A DNA stretch of 64,000 nt, taken from Rhodovulum visakhapatnamense. GTDB lineage: Bacteria; Pseudomonadota; Alphaproteobacteria; Rhodobacterales; Rhodobacteraceae. The stretch covers positions 310,001-374,000 of the forward strand of contig NZ_SOEB01000001.1 in NCBI RefSeq assembly GCF_004365965.1, written 5' to 3'. The stretch's first letter is position 1. Each line of letters starts with the position of its first letter. This document shows positions 44,254 through 54,201 of the stretch, piece after piece. The translations under genes were made by a program, and so were the position numbers. The notes below the pieces were generated by a model. That model searched no databases. It was not told where the DNA came from and saw only the letters and a program-made list of their open reading frames with translations.

Positions 44254-45540
44254 TCAGCCCGGCGTTTGTGCGGGGCCGCCGGGCGGTGGTGTTGGCTGGT
44301 CGTCCTGCGCGGCCTCGATGGCGATTTCCTGCGCCAGCTCGACCGCGACCGGCGTGGCCGAGGGCAGGACCGGCGCGTAGCTGCCGGTCTCGTCCACCGG
44401 CACCGGCGCGCGCTGGGTCATCCGGAAGGCGGTGAAGACCGCCAGCGAGGCCATCAGCACCGCGATGAAGAGGAAAAAGCCCAAAGGGCCGATGGCGCCC
44501 ATCGCCCAGCCGGTGACCAGCGGCCCGACGATCGCCCCGACGCCGTTGAGAAACAGCATCCCGCCCGAGGCGGCGGCCATGTCCTCGGGCTGAAGGTAGT
44601 CGTTGGTATAGGCGATCAGCAGCGAATAGAGCGGGTTCGACATGCCGCCGATGACGAAGGCCGCAACCAGCAGGGCGCTGTAGCTGCCGCCGACCAGCAT
44701 CGCGGCGCCCGCGGCGGCGGCGCCGGTGGCGGCGGCCGCAAGGATCAGGGTGCGCCGGTCGATCCGGTCCGACAGCCAGCCGATCGGGTACTGAAAGAGC
44801 AGCCCGCCCAGATAGATCGCGGCGACGAAGGCCGAGATCTCGGCCACCGACAGCCCCGCCTCGGACCCGAAGACCGAGGCCATCCCGAACAGCGCCGAGA
44901 ACACGCCCCCCATCAGGAACACCCCGACCGTCCCGGTGGGCGAGGTGCGGATCAGGTCGCGCAGCTTCATGGGTTTCGCGGTTTCGAAGGGCGGCGTCGG
45001 GCTGACCGACAGCAGGATCGGCGCGAACGAGATCGACACCAGCACCGAGGGGATGATGAACAGGATGAACCCGCCCGGATCCGCGGTCAGCAACAGCCCC
45101 TGCGCCGCGACGATGCCCGCCATCTGGGTGATCATGTAAAGCGACAGCGCCTGCCCCCGCGTCTCGTTCGTGGCGGAGTTGTTCAGCCAGCTTTCGGCGG
45201 TGACATAGACGCCCGAGAAACAGAACCCGATCAGGACGCGCCCGATGGTCCAGGCGACGGGATCGGTCCAGGCCGGGTAGAGGATCAGGACGGCCGATAT
45301 GAACGAGCCGAGCGCCGCGAAGACCCGGATATGCCCGACCCGGCGGATCATTTCCGGCGCCAGCCGCGAGCCCCCGAGGAAGCCCAGGAAGTAGGCCGAC
45401 ATCACGATGGACATCTCGAAGGTCGAGAAGCCCTCGATCCCGCCGCGGATCCCCAGCAGCGTGCCCTGGATGCCGTTGCCCACCATGAGCAGAAGAATGC
45501 CCAGCAGCAGGGCCCAGGAGCTGGCCAACACCTTCAACAC
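44254..45540 (-). CDS. Major facilitator superfamily transporter
   Basis: This 428-residue protein has about twelve transmembrane segments and MFS loop motifs such as GWLSDRIDRRTLI between helices 8 and 9 and an Arg-rich GSRLAPEMIRRVGHIRVF near helix 3. The hydrophilic tail from about 385 on is Pro/Gln-rich. The start is GTG at 45540, with AAGGACG upstream. It resembles the YcaD-like sugar/drug transporter group of MFS, but the substrate is not predictable. It follows queA by 36 bases in the same direction and may be transcribed with it. Confidence 0.9.
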   Translation of the reverse strand: MLKVLASSWALLLGILLLMVGNGIQGTLLGIRGGIEGFSTFEMSIVMSAYFLGFLGGSRLAPEMIRRVGHIRVFAALGSFISAVLILYPAWTDPVAWTIGRVLIGFCFSGVYVTAESWLNNSATNETRGQALSLYMITQMAGIVAAQGLLLTADPGGFILFIIPSVLVSISFAPILLSVSPTPPFETAKPMKLRDLIRTSPTGTVGVFLMGGVFSALFGMASVFGSEAGLSVAEISAFVAAIYLGGLLFQYPIGWLSDRIDRRTLILAAAATGAAAAGAAMLVGGSYSALLVAAFVIGGMSNPLYSLLIAYTNDYLQPEDMAAASGGMLFLNGVGAIVGPLVTGWAMGAIGPLGFFLFIAVLMASLAVFTAFRMTQRAPVPVDETGSYAPVLPSATPVAVELAQEIAIEAAQDDQPTPPPGGPAQTPG

Positions 45541-45576
45541 GGAAACGTCCTTTCGAGATCTTGCGGTCTTGCGGTC

Positions 45577-46686
45577 TTACGCGGTCGGGGCGGAGGGGGG
45601 ATGCCCCGGGCGACCGCTGTCCGGCCGGTCCCGACCCGGCGGAATCAGAAGCGACGCGTCGCCATAGGAGAAGAAACGATATCCATGTTCAACCGCATGA
45701 AGGTAAATTTTCCGGATAGATCCGACCCCCATCAGCGCGGAAACCAGCATCAGGAGCGTCGAGCGCGGCAGATGGAAATTGGTGATCAGCGCATCGGTCA
45801 GCCGGAACCGGTACCCGGGCCGGATGAAGATGTCGGTCTCGCCCCGCCAGGGCGCGATCCGGCCGGTCTCGTCGGCGGCGGTCTCGATCAGCCGCAGCGC
45901 CGTGGTGCCGACCGGAATGATCCGCCCGCCCGCCGCACGGGTGGCGTTGATCTCGGCCGCGGCGGTCTCGGACACCTCGCCCCATTCGGCATGCATCCGG
46001 TGGTCGGACACATCGTCGACCTTGACCGGCAGAAAGGTCCCCGCCCCCACATGCAGCGTCACATGGCTGAAGGCCACGCCCTTCGCGGCCAGCGCCGCCA
46101 GCAGCGGCTCGTCGAAATGCAGCGACGCCGTGGGCGCCGCGACCGCGCCCGGCCGCGCGGCCCAGACCGTCTGGTAGTCCTCGCGGTCCTGCGCATCGGC
46201 CGGGCGGCGGGCGGCGATATAGGGCGGCAGCGGCATCGCGCCGGCCTCGGCCAGCGCCGCGTCGAAGGCAGCCCCCGTGCAGTCGAAGGCCAGCGTCACG
46301 TCCTCGTCCCCGCGCGCCGCGACCTCGGCCGAGAGCGCGTCGGAAAACCGGATGCGATCGCCGGGCTTCAGCTTTTTCAGCGGCCTGGCCATCGCCCGCC
46401 ACTGCCCGCCCGCCGCCGGTTCCATCAGCGTGACCTCGACCCGCGCCTCGGCCGGGCCCTGACCCGTCTGGCGCAGCCGCTGGCCCGACAGCCGCGCCGG
46501 GATCACCCGCGTGTCGTTCAGGACCAGACGGTCGCCCGGCCCCAGCAGATCGGACAGATCGCGCATATGCAGATCGCGGATCGTATCGCCCTCGGCCACC
46601 AGCAGCCGGGCCGACGAACGGGGCCGGGCCGGGCGCGTGGCGATCAGCGCCTCGGGCAGGTCGAAATCGAAATCGGAAAGTTTCAT
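45577..46686 (-). CDS. queA: S-adenosylmethionine:tRNA ribosyltransferase-isomerase QueA
   Basis: QueA transfers and rearranges the ribosyl group of SAM onto preQ1-modified tRNA, giving epoxyqueuosine. The 369-residue protein has the family start [16 protein letters not shown], the core [35 protein letters not shown] and the C-terminal [17 protein letters not shown], all diagnostic. The last 15 or so residues are an unusual Pro/Arg/Gly tail. Its ATG overlaps the stop of the large upstream gene in ATGA. A queuosine step in this organism requires Tgt and QueG elsewhere. Confidence 0.96.
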   Translation of the reverse strand: MKLSDFDFDLPEALIATRPARPRSSARLLVAEGDTIRDLHMRDLSDLLGPGDRLVLNDTRVIPARLSGQRLRQTGQGPAEARVEVTLMEPAAGGQWRAMARPLKKLKPGDRIRFSDALSAEVAARGDEDVTLAFDCTGAAFDAALAEAGAMPLPPYIAARRPADAQDREDYQTVWAARPGAVAAPTASLHFDEPLLAALAAKGVAFSHVTLHVGAGTFLPVKVDDVSDHRMHAEWGEVSETAAAEINATRAAGGRIIPVGTTALRLIETAADETGRIAPWRGETDIFIRPGYRFRLTDALITNFHLPRSTLLMLVSALMGVGSIRKIYLHAVEHGYRFFSYGDASLLIPPGRDRPDSGRPGHPPSAPTA

Positions 46687-49600
46687 GGCGTCTCTTTAAG
46701 GGTCGGCGCCGGGCGACGGAAGAGCTCGCGGAACATGCCGGGCGTCAGGATCGACAGCGGGTTCACCCCGACCTCGGGATCGGCGGGATTGCCCTTCAGC
46801 GAGAAGTTGAAGCCCAGAAGCCCCTCGCCCTTCCGGGTCAGGACCGACCCGATGCCGTTGAACATGTAGACCGGCGACAGCACGCCCCGGAAATCCATCC
46901 GCTTCGAGCCGGTCAGGTAGACCCCCTGCAGCGACACCCCCAGCGAGGGTCCGATGGCGCTGCCCTCGCGGATCTCGACGGCGCCCGGCACCAGACGGAA
47001 CCGCGCCTCGACATTGGTGAAGGCCAGCCCCTCGCCATCCAGCAGTTCCAGCAGGCCCACCACCGAAATCGCGCTGAGAAGTTCGACCATCACCGGCGTG
47101 CCGCCGACCCTGAGATTCTCGACATGGGCGGTGCCGTCGTAATGGCCGGGCGTGCCGGTCGGGTTCAGCACCAGATCGAGCGTACCGCCACTGGCGCGCC
47201 GGTAGATCCCGGCCGCCCCCAGCACCGCACCGGCATCGGAGGCGCGCACCCGCACCGCCATGCCCGCGCGCGCCGGAACCAGCGTGACCTCGACGGGTGC
47301 GGCCCCGGCGACCAGTCCGGTGATCTGGCCCGCGGTTCCGTTCAGCCGGCCCCGCACCCGGGTCAGCTCGATCCCGTCGCCGACCCGCACCCGGTCGAGT
47401 GCCACGGCGATCGCGCCTGCCCCCGCCCCGGCACCCCCGCCGGCAGCCCCGCCGAGCGGCGCCCCGGCCAGATCGGCGGTGCCCCCGGTGATCGCCACCG
47501 CCGGAGGCTTGCCCGCCCCCTGCCCGGTCAGCGTCACCGCCGCGTCGAGCCAGCCGCCCAGCCGCACCCGCGAGAACCGCGCCGCATCGAGCCCGCCGCC
47601 GGGCTTGATCGCGACCGTGCCCTCGGCGGCCAGACCCGGCGCCTCGAAGCTGAGGCCCTCGACGGCGGGGGTGTCGCCAAGCGCCGCCGTAAGCTCCAGC
47701 CGCCCGGTCCGGTCCGCCGCCTTCGACCAACGAAGCGCGTCGAGCCGCAGCCCCAGCCCGGCCAGATCCGAGGTCAGCGTCAGCGCGGGCGGCGTGTCCG
47801 GGGCCAGCGTCAGCGCGAAAGCCCCGCGCGCGGCGCCGCTCAGGCTGTCTTCGGGCAGGCCGAGACCGAAGGCCGCGTTGGCGCGTTGCGAAAGCTCGAC
47901 CGTGCCGGTCACCTGCGACGTGCCGTCAGCCCCGGCGCCGGTCGGCTGGGTCCAGACCGCGCGGAGCGGCACACCGTCAAGCGCTGCCTCGCCCGAGATC
48001 GACACCGCGTCCTCATCGGCCCGAAACTCGAGCGCGGCGGCCTCAAGGCGGCGGCCCGGGACCAGCGTCTCGGAGACCGCATCGCTCAGGACCCCCTCGA
48101 CCCGGAAGCCGATCTCGGTCAGCGGAAGATCGCGGATCAGGGGCAGCCTCAGCTCGGTCGAGAGGCGCGCGTGGCCCTCGGCCGGGTTCGCGGGCAGGGT
48201 CACGCGGCTGCCCAGCCGCACCGGCGGCAACCCGGTCAGCGCCAGCGCCGCCGGAATCGTGCCGTCGGTTCTCAGCCGGAACACGGCTCGGGCCGGATCT
48301 TCGGTGACGTCCGGCACCTGCAGGGTCGAGCCCGCCACATCCACCGTTCCGCCCTCGGGGGCCTCGACCGTGCCGCCCTCGACCGCGACGGTCAGCGTCC
48401 GGTCGTCGATCGCCAGATAGCCGCGCCCGTCGCGCAAGGGCGGCATCTCGGGCAGGAAGGTCACCTCGGCGTCGCGGATGCGCGCCCCGAGCGCGGCCCG
48501 CAGCGTTCCGTCGGGCGGTCGCCGCAGCCCCAGATGGGCGTCGTAAAGCTCGCCCGCCGACAGCGCGCGGCCCAGCCAGCGCCGCGCGCCCTTGGCGACC
48601 GTCACCGGCCAGAGCGCCAGCAGACGCCGGTAATCGACCCGGTCGATATCCGCGCTCATCGCCACATCCCAGCCCTCGGGCAACGCCCGTACGCGCCCCG
48701 CGGCGCGATAGGCGGCCTCGCCATCGGTCAGCACCAGCTGCCCGATCCGCGCCTCGAACGGATCGAGTTCGAACTTGATGTCGAGCGCGCCGCCGGAAAA
48801 CGCCGCCGGGCGTTCGAAGACGCCATCGGGGTCGAGCCCGACCTCGCTGAAGCGGACCTGCGCCACCACCGCCTCGGGCCAGCCGCCCTCGGGCGCAACC
48901 AGATCGGCATGGCCTTCGCCCGCGAGCCGCAGGGCCGAGGTGTCGAGCGACAGCCGCCCAAGCTCGATCCGGCCGCTTTGCGCGTTGTAGGTGAAATAGC
49001 TTTGGGCCGAGTCGAACCGGATCGGCACCGCGCCGCCCGGCGGGGTCAGCGCGCCCCGCCCGATTTCCAGCGAGGCGCTGAGATCGCCGATCCGCCCGTC
49101 GGCGTCGATCTGGCTGCGGATCGCCCCCGAGATCGGCGCCTCGATCAGCTTGAGCGGCGCCAGCGCGGGCGACTGGGTGGCGATGTCGGCGGAAGGCACG
49201 TCCGAGAAGCTGGCCGAGAACCGGGCCGCCGGGCTGCCCTTCGACGAGGTGAAACCGAAGGCGAATTCCGAGGCGACGGGGGCCGAGCCCCGCAGCGAGA
49301 AGAAGGCCTGCACCGCGACCGTCTCGGCGGTCTGGTCCAGCGTCATCAGCCCGTTCTCGACCCGCCAGGTGCGGCCCGCCCGGGCATCGACATAGGTCAG
49401 CGCCAGCCCCTCGACGCTGACCGCGCGCAACGGCGCGAGCGCGGGCGTGTCGAAGGCGCGGTCGATCTCGTCAAGCACCTCGGCCACGCTGCCGCCAAGG
49501 CTGAACGGCGCCCCGGTGCCGCCAAGCGCAAGGTCTATGACCCCGTCGGCGCCGCGGCGCAGGGTGAGATCGGCGCCCGTCAGCGCCAGGTTGGAGACCT

Positions 49601-49964
49601 CGAGCCGCCGTTGCAGCAGCGCGCCCCCGTCGAGCCGCGCATCGGCCCGGGGCAGGCGCAGCACCTCGCGCCCGGCGGCATCGGTCAGCGTCACCCCGCC
49701 CAGATGCACCTGCGGGGATTCGCGGCGCGACAGGCTGACCCCCACCCGGTCGAGCCGCAGCACCAGGGGCGACAGACCGGCATTGACCTGCGCCTCGATC
49801 CGCGCGGTCGCCCAGTCGGGCAGCGTCACCGTGCGTTCGCTCAGCACCAGCGCCAACAGCCCCAGTGCGCCGGCCAGCATGCCAAGGCTGATCAGCACCC
49901 AGAGCCCGAAGCGCTGATGCGGATGCAGCCCGGAAGGGTCCGAGGGGGTGCCTGTGTCGCTCAT
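46683..49964 (-). CDS. AsmA/YhdP-like large envelope protein (DUF3971)
   Basis: This is a 1093-residue protein with a short cytoplasmic N-terminus, one transmembrane segment (about 20-45, [20 protein letters not shown]) and a very long beta-rich periplasmic part. The C-terminal AsmA-like domain includes the block beginning [19 protein letters not shown] followed by [18 protein letters not shown], the usual end of DUF3971/YhdP proteins. YhdP and relatives are proposed phospholipid bridges between inner and outer membrane; extension to this protein is by homology. Start at 49964 has CGGAGG upstream. It is the first gene of a unit with queA, coupled by ATGA, and divergent from bcp. Confidence 0.88.
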   Translation of the reverse strand: MSDTGTPSDPSGLHPHQRFGLWVLISLGMLAGALGLLALVLSERTVTLPDWATARIEAQVNAGLSPLVLRLDRVGVSLSRRESPQVHLGGVTLTDAAGREVLRLPRADARLDGGALLQRRLEVSNLALTGADLTLRRGADGVIDLALGGTGAPFSLGGSVAEVLDEIDRAFDTPALAPLRAVSVEGLALTYVDARAGRTWRVENGLMTLDQTAETVAVQAFFSLRGSAPVASEFAFGFTSSKGSPAARFSASFSDVPSADIATQSPALAPLKLIEAPISGAIRSQIDADGRIGDLSASLEIGRGALTPPGGAVPIRFDSAQSYFTYNAQSGRIELGRLSLDTSALRLAGEGHADLVAPEGGWPEAVVAQVRFSEVGLDPDGVFERPAAFSGGALDIKFELDPFEARIGQLVLTDGEAAYRAAGRVRALPEGWDVAMSADIDRVDYRRLLALWPVTVAKGARRWLGRALSAGELYDAHLGLRRPPDGTLRAALGARIRDAEVTFLPEMPPLRDGRGYLAIDDRTLTVAVEGGTVEAPEGGTVDVAGSTLQVPDVTEDPARAVFRLRTDGTIPAALALTGLPPVRLGSRVTLPANPAEGHARLSTELRLPLIRDLPLTEIGFRVEGVLSDAVSETLVPGRRLEAAALEFRADEDAVSISGEAALDGVPLRAVWTQPTGAGADGTSQVTGTVELSQRANAAFGLGLPEDSLSGAARGAFALTLAPDTPPALTLTSDLAGLGLRLDALRWSKAADRTGRLELTAALGDTPAVEGLSFEAPGLAAEGTVAIKPGGGLDAARFSRVRLGGWLDAAVTLTGQGAGKPPAVAITGGTADLAGAPLGGAAGGGAGAGAGAIAVALDRVRVGDGIELTRVRGRLNGTAGQITGLVAGAAPVEVTLVPARAGMAVRVRASDAGAVLGAAGIYRRASGGTLDLVLNPTGTPGHYDGTAHVENLRVGGTPVMVELLSAISVVGLLELLDGEGLAFTNVEARFRLVPGAVEIREGSAIGPSLGVSLQGVYLTGSKRMDFRGVLSPVYMFNGIGSVLTRKGEGLLGFNFSLKGNPADPEVGVNPLSILTPGMFRELFRRPAPTLKETP

Positions 49965-50131
49965 GCCTCCGGGCGCCCCGCCGCAACGCGGCCCGCCCGC
50001 TCCTGTCTTGCCCGCCCGCCCGCGGCGGCTATTCTTTGCCCCGTCGCGCCACACCGTCGCGCTACACCGATGGCGCCCATCTGCCAACCCGTCCCGCCCG
50101 TCCTATCCGGGCCCCGAGGAAAGAGTCGACA

Positions 50132-50593
50132 ATGACCGAGACCGGCCAGACCGCCCCCGATTTCACCCTGCCCCAGGATGCGGGCGACCCCGTGACCCTG
50201 TCGGCGCAGCGCCCGGCGCCGGTGGTTCTGTATTTCTACCCGAAGGATGACACGTCGGGATGCACGAAGGAAGCCGTCGCCTTTTCCGGCCTGCTGACCG
50301 AATTCGAGGCGGCGGGCGCGCGCGTCTTCGGCATCTCGAAGGACAGCGTCGTCAAACATGGCAAGTTCCGCGGCAAGCACGATCTGAGCGTGCCGCTTCT
50401 GTCGGACGAGGCTGGCGATGTCTGCGAGCGCTACGGCGTCTGGGTCGAGAAGTCGATGTACGGCAAGACCTATATGGGCATCGAGCGCGCGACCTTCCTG
50501 ATCGACGACGCGGGCCGCATCGCCCGGATCTGGCGCAAGGTGAAGGTGCCGGGCCATGCCGAAGAGGTGCTGGAGGCGGTTCGCGCGCTCTGA
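50132..50593 (+). CDS. bcp: Thioredoxin-dependent peroxiredoxin (Bcp/PrxQ)
   Basis: This 153-residue peroxiredoxin reduces peroxides with electrons from thioredoxin. The peroxidatic Cys44 lies in DDTSGCTKEA, and FYPKDDTSGCT is the PrxQ signature. The position five residues on, where many PrxQ members carry the resolving Cys, is Val; Cys98 could serve instead, or the enzyme is of 1-Cys type. The ATG is preceded by GAGGAAAGAG. A perfect 16-base GC palindrome (50656-50671) lies 63 bases after the stop. Confidence 0.94.
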   Translation: MTETGQTAPDFTLPQDAGDPVTLSAQRPAPVVLYFYPKDDTSGCTKEAVAFSGLLTEFEAAGARVFGISKDSVVKHGKFRGKHDLSVPLLSDEAGDVCERYGVWVEKSMYGKTYMGIERATFLIDDAGRIARIWRKVKVPGHAEEVLEAVRAL

Positions 50594-50935
50594 CCGCGCC
50601 CTGGCGGCGGTCGGTCGCGGCCGCCCGGAACCCACGGCGGGGCGGTGGGCGCCCCGTCCGGCCGGCCGGACCGCCGCCCCTTGCTTTCGGCCCGCTGGCC
50701 TGAGCCTGTCAGCCCCTGTGGCACCGCGGCGACAGGTCCGGATTATCCGGATCGAACCTGCGGGGGTAATGCAACTCTTGCGTGTCTATCGGCAGAATTT
50801 CGCCACCTTCCGCCTAAGTTTCACCCAAATGCCTGAAAAGGGCTTAAGAACCTTGCGACGGCACAGGGCTCTCAGTAGTCACGGGACAAAGGCGTCCCGG
50901 CTGCGGAGCGTCTGAACCGGACCTGAAACGGGCAG
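50594..50935. other. 342-base intergenic stretch before the LytM/M23 gene
   Basis: The left part holds a perfect 16-base palindrome GTCCGGCCGGCCGGAC (50656-50671), a likely terminator stem or binding site after bcp. The right part (50760-50880) has a markedly lower GC content and should contain the promoter of the peptidase-bactofilin pair; a CTTAAG occurs at about 50850. No gene is visible. Confidence 0.5.
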
Positions 50936-52288
50936 ATGAGGCAGACATTGACGGCGCGATTCCTTCACCGCATCGATGTGGCGCTCGGGCGCTACCTTCC
51001 CGAAAAACGACTGTTCCTCCGGTCCGACGACAGTACGCGTTTCGTCCGGTTGTCGCCTCTGACCCAGGCGGCGGCCCTCTCGGGCACGACGGCGCTTGTC
51101 GCCTGGACCATGGTAGCTAGCTCGATCCTGCTGATCGACCAGGTGGGATCGGGCAATCTGCGCGATCAGGCCCGCCGCGAACAGGCGCTTTACGACACCC
51201 GCCTGAATGCCATCGCCGCCGAGCGCGACCGCCGCGCCCAGGATGTGCGCGAGGCCCAGGACCGGTTCAACCTCGCGCTCGACGAGGTCTCGAAGATGCA
51301 ATCGGCGCTTCTGGCCTCGGAGGAACGGCGCCGCGAGCTGGAAACCGGGATGGCCGTGATCCAGAAGACGCTGCGCCGCACGCTTGCCGAGCGCGACGCC
51401 GCCCAAGGCCGCAGCCAGGAGCTGGCCGCGCAACTGGCCGGCGAGACGGCGCCCGCCGAAGGGCCGCGCCCGGTCGATGTCCAGCAGACGCTGGCCTTCC
51501 TGACCGGCGCGCTCGACCAGACCGCCGAGGAACGCGACCGGATCGCCGCCGACGCGGCCTCGGCCTACGACATGGTCCGCACCATGTCCTACGAACGCGA
51601 GCTCGACGCCGAACGCAACGACCAGATCTTCACCTCGCTCGAAGAGGCGCTGACGGTCTCGATGGCGCCGCTCGACAAGATGTTCAAGGCGGCCGGGCTG
51701 AACACCAAGTCCATCATCAACCGCGTCCGCCAGGGCTATTCCGGCATCGGCGGCCCGCTGACGCCGCTGTCGGTCTCGACCAAGGGCGCCGCGGCCGACC
51801 TGACCCCCGACGAGATCCGCGCCCGGGCGATCATGGGGCGGCTCGACGAAATCAACATGTACCGTATCGCGGCCGAAAAGCTGCCCTTCGCCCAGCCCGT
51901 CAAGGCAGGCTACCGGCTGACCAGCCCGTTCGGCGTGCGCGAGCATCCGACGCTGGGCGGCCGGCGGATGCATGAAGGCGTCGACATGGCCTCGGCCTAT
52001 GGCACGCCGATCCATGCCACCGCCGACGGGGTGGTGGTCCGGGCGCAATGGATGTCGGGCTATGGCCGGATGGTCGAGATCCGTCACGAATTCGGGATCG
52101 TCACCCGCTACGCTCACATGTCGAAGATCCGCGTCGAGGCCGGCCAAAGGGTCTCGCGCGGGGACCGGATCGGTGATATGGGAAGTTCCGGACGGTCGAC
52201 CGGCACCCATGTTCACTATGAGGTGCGCGTCGACGGGAAACCCGTGAACCCGATGACCTATATCAAGGCAGCCAGAAATGTTTTCTAA
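50936..52288 (+). CDS. Membrane-anchored M23/LytM-domain protein
   Basis: This 450-residue protein has a cytoplasmic N-terminus (1-43), one transmembrane segment (about 44-68), a long coiled coil (about 75-235) and a C-terminal M23 endopeptidase domain (about 325-450). The metal/catalytic residues His346 and Asp350 (HEGVD), His394, and His425/His427 (HVH) are all present, so it should be an active peptidoglycan DD- or LD-endopeptidase rather than a degenerate LytM activator. Its 3' end overlaps the bactofilin gene by 11 bases. M23-bactofilin pairs act together in cell-shape control in several bacteria. The Shine-Dalgarno is weak. Confidence 0.93.
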   Translation: MRQTLTARFLHRIDVALGRYLPEKRLFLRSDDSTRFVRLSPLTQAAALSGTTALVAWTMVASSILLIDQVGSGNLRDQARREQALYDTRLNAIAAERDRRAQDVREAQDRFNLALDEVSKMQSALLASEERRRELETGMAVIQKTLRRTLAERDAAQGRSQELAAQLAGETAPAEGPRPVDVQQTLAFLTGALDQTAEERDRIAADAASAYDMVRTMSYERELDAERNDQIFTSLEEALTVSMAPLDKMFKAAGLNTKSIINRVRQGYSGIGGPLTPLSVSTKGAAADLTPDEIRARAIMGRLDEINMYRIAAEKLPFAQPVKAGYRLTSPFGVREHPTLGGRRMHEGVDMASAYGTPIHATADGVVVRAQWMSGYGRMVEIRHEFGIVTRYAHMSKIRVEAGQRVSRGDRIGDMGSSGRSTGTHVHYEVRVDGKPVNPMTYIKAARNVF

Positions 52289-52832
52289 GAGCAGGATCAA
52301 CGAGCCCGGGCCCAAGGCCGGCGAGGCCGAGAAGGCAAAGGCGTTCGAGGCGCCCGCCGCTCCCCGCCCCGGCGACAGCCCCCTCCCCACGCCGCCGCGC
52401 GCCAAGCCGCCGGCCTCGATGCTGTCTTCCGATCTTGTCGTCACCGGCAATCTCAAGACCACCGGCGATATCCAGATCGAAGGTACCATCGACGGCGACA
52501 TCTCGGCCCATCTGCTGACCGTCGGCGAGAACGCCACCGTGCGCGGCGAGGTCGTCGCCGATGACGTCGTCATCAACGGCCGGGTGATCGGCCGGGTGCG
52601 CGGGCTGAAGGTCCGCCTGACCTCGACCGCCCGGGTCGAGGGCGACATCATCCACAAGACCATCGCGATCGAGAGCGGCGCGCATTTCGAAGGCTCGGTG
52701 CAGCGCCAGGACGATCCGCTGAACACCGGCAAGCGGGTGCAATCCGCCCCGGCCGGGCAAGCCGCGCAACCGCAGGCCCGCCCGCAGGGGACTGCCCCCG
52801 GCAAGCCCGGCGAGGGCGCGCCCAAGGCCTGA
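52278..52832 (+). CDS. Bactofilin-family cytoskeletal protein
   Basis: This 184-residue protein has the bactofilin core at about 48-145: LVVTGNLKTTGDIQIEGTID followed by GDISAHLLTVGENA and GDIIHKTIAIESGAHFEG, giving the regular beta-helical repeat of this polymer-forming family. It is flanked by Pro/Ala-rich disordered ends. Bactofilins form filaments at the membrane and recruit cell-wall enzymes. The start lies inside the M23 gene, so equal expression of enzyme and scaffold is expected. Two hairpins follow. Confidence 0.95.
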   Translation: MFSKSRINEPGPKAGEAEKAKAFEAPAAPRPGDSPLPTPPRAKPPASMLSSDLVVTGNLKTTGDIQIEGTIDGDISAHLLTVGENATVRGEVVADDVVINGRVIGRVRGLKVRLTSTARVEGDIIHKTIAIESGAHFEGSVQRQDDPLNTGKRVQSAPAGQAAQPQARPQGTAPGKPGEGAPKA

Positions 52833-52863
52833 GACGAACCACGAGCTCCGGGGGGGAGGCCAC

Positions 52864-52904
52864 AAGACCCCGCACCGACCGGACAAACGGGCGGGTGGGG
52901 TCTT
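52864..52904 (+). terminator. First hairpin after the bactofilin gene
   Basis: AAGACCCC (52864-52871) and GGGGTCTT (52897-52904) are perfect complements, with partially paired GC-rich sequence between them. It lies 31 bases after the stop. No U-tract follows, so it may protect the mRNA end or terminate weakly ahead of the second hairpin. Confidence 0.6.
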
Positions 52905-52965
52905 GATCTCCGCAGATCGTCCCGAACGCGTCGGGTCCGATGCCCCGGAACATGAAACAGGATCG

Positions 52966-52993
52966 AAGGCCGCCCCCGCACGGGCGGCCTTTT
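52966..52993 (+). terminator. Rho-independent terminator after the M23-bactofilin operon
   Basis: AAGGCCGCCC (52966-52975), a 6-base loop and GGGCGGCCTT (52982-52991) form a perfect stem running into TTTT. This is a textbook intrinsic terminator in the direction of the bactofilin gene; the AA at the 5' side allows function on the other strand as well. Confidence 0.88.
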
Positions 52994-53395
52994 CGTTGCG
53001 CCGCGCCCTGTCGGCCCGAGACCGGTTTCGAGGGTCCGCTCATCGCCGCCCGGCCCGGCAAGCGTCAGCCGCAATCGCATTGCGCCGCGCTGCGGGAAAA
53101 CCCTTCGCAGGCCCTGCACTTGCAAAACGGCGCGGTTTTCGCCTCGGGCCAGCGGCGACGTCCTGAACGGACCTCGTCAGTCTCGCGTCGGAGGACATCC
53201 AGGAGAGCGCCGAAATCCCGGCATGAGGGACGCGGTCCGCGGCCAGACCCGACCGGCCTGTGCCGCGCGCCAAAGCCGATCTGCCCGACAGCGCCCTGAC
53301 CGAAGACAGCAACGGCGGCCCCCGCGATCCGGGAGCCGCCCTCCTGTCCTCTGGCGGGCGTCACGGCACCCGCGCGGCGGGTCCGCCGGGGCGGA
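52994..53395. other. About 400 bases between convergent operons, no gene
   Basis: Bactofilin (rightwards) and metQ (leftwards) converge here. Open frames on both strands have chance-like composition. A hairpin at 53314-53340 (GGCGGC paired with GCCGCC, inner CCC/GGG pairs) is well placed as the metQ terminator on the minus strand. Nothing else is recognisable. Confidence 0.5.
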
Positions 53396-54172
53396 TCACC
53401 AGCTGGTCAGCACCGCGCCGTGATACTTCTCGTCGATGAAGGCCTTCACCTCGGGGCTGTGATAGGCCTCGACCAGGGTCTTGACCCAGGGCTGGTCCTG
53501 ATCGCCGTTGCGCGCCACGATGATGTTCACGTAGGGGCTTTCGGCCTTTTCCATCGCGATGGAATCGTCCCTGGGGCTGAGACCCGCAGCGATGGCGTAA
53601 TTGGTGTTGATCACCGCGATTTCGGCATCGGCCAGCGCGCGGGGCAGCTGGGCGGCGTCCAGTTCGAGGAATTTCAGCCCCTTGGGGTTGTCCTGCACGT
53701 CAAGCGGGCTGGGCACCAGACCGGTGCCCTCGGCCAGGGTAATCAGCCCCAGATCCTGCAGCAGCAGCAGCGCGCGGCCGCCATTGGTGGGATCGTTGGG
53801 GATTGCCACGCGGGCCTTTTCGGGCAGCGCGGCCAGATCCTCGATCTTGTCGGAATAGACCCCCATCGGCGTCGTGATGGTGGTCGCGATCTCGACCAGG
53901 TCGAAGCCGCGATCCTTGATCTGGTTTTCCAGATAGGGGCGGTGCTGGAAGCTGTTGGCGTCGAGATCGCCATCGGCCAGCGCCTGGTTCGGCACGACAT
54001 AGTCGGAAAATTCGACCACGTCGATATTCAGCCCGGCACCGGCGGCGACCTTGGCCACCTCTTCCATGATCTCGGCATGTTCGCCGGGCGAGACGCCGAC
54101 ACGGATATCATCGGCCATCGCCGCGGCGGCCGACAGGGCCAGGGCGGAAACGAGAGGGATCAGACGCAGCAT
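53396..54172 (-). CDS. metQ: Methionine ABC transporter substrate-binding protein MetQ
   Basis: This 258-residue member of the NlpA/MetQ family has the core IRVGVSPGEHAEIMEEV, DANSFQHRPYLENQ and the block beginning KARVAIPNDPTNGGRALLLL, which is strongly conserved around the methionine site. The leader LRLIPLVSALALSAAAAMA lacks a lipobox Cys, so unlike E. coli MetQ it should be a soluble periplasmic protein. The ATG at 54172 has AAAGGAA upstream. It is the last gene of the metNIQ operon; substrates of the family are L- and D-methionine and derivatives. Confidence 0.92.
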   Translation of the reverse strand: MLRLIPLVSALALSAAAAMADDIRVGVSPGEHAEIMEEVAKVAAGAGLNIDVVEFSDYVVPNQALADGDLDANSFQHRPYLENQIKDRGFDLVEIATTITTPMGVYSDKIEDLAALPEKARVAIPNDPTNGGRALLLLQDLGLITLAEGTGLVPSPLDVQDNPKGLKFLELDAAQLPRALADAEIAVINTNYAIAAGLSPRDDSIAMEKAESPYVNIIVARNGDQDQPWVKTLVEAYHSPEVKAFIDEKYHGAVLTSW

Positions 54173-54201
54173 GGAACGGTTCCTTTCTTGTCTGCGAACA
54201 T

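Noticed and set aside
46696-47730. Long alternative-frame ORFs inside the AsmA-like gene, glnE and uvrA.
   Set aside because: They are antisense or shifted shadows of well-supported genes, with Arg/Gly-rich composition and no domain content.
50656-50671. Perfect GC palindrome after bcp as an operator.
   Set aside because: It is entirely G/C-rich and follows a stop codon by 63 bases, so a terminator stem is the simpler reading; no regulator is linked.
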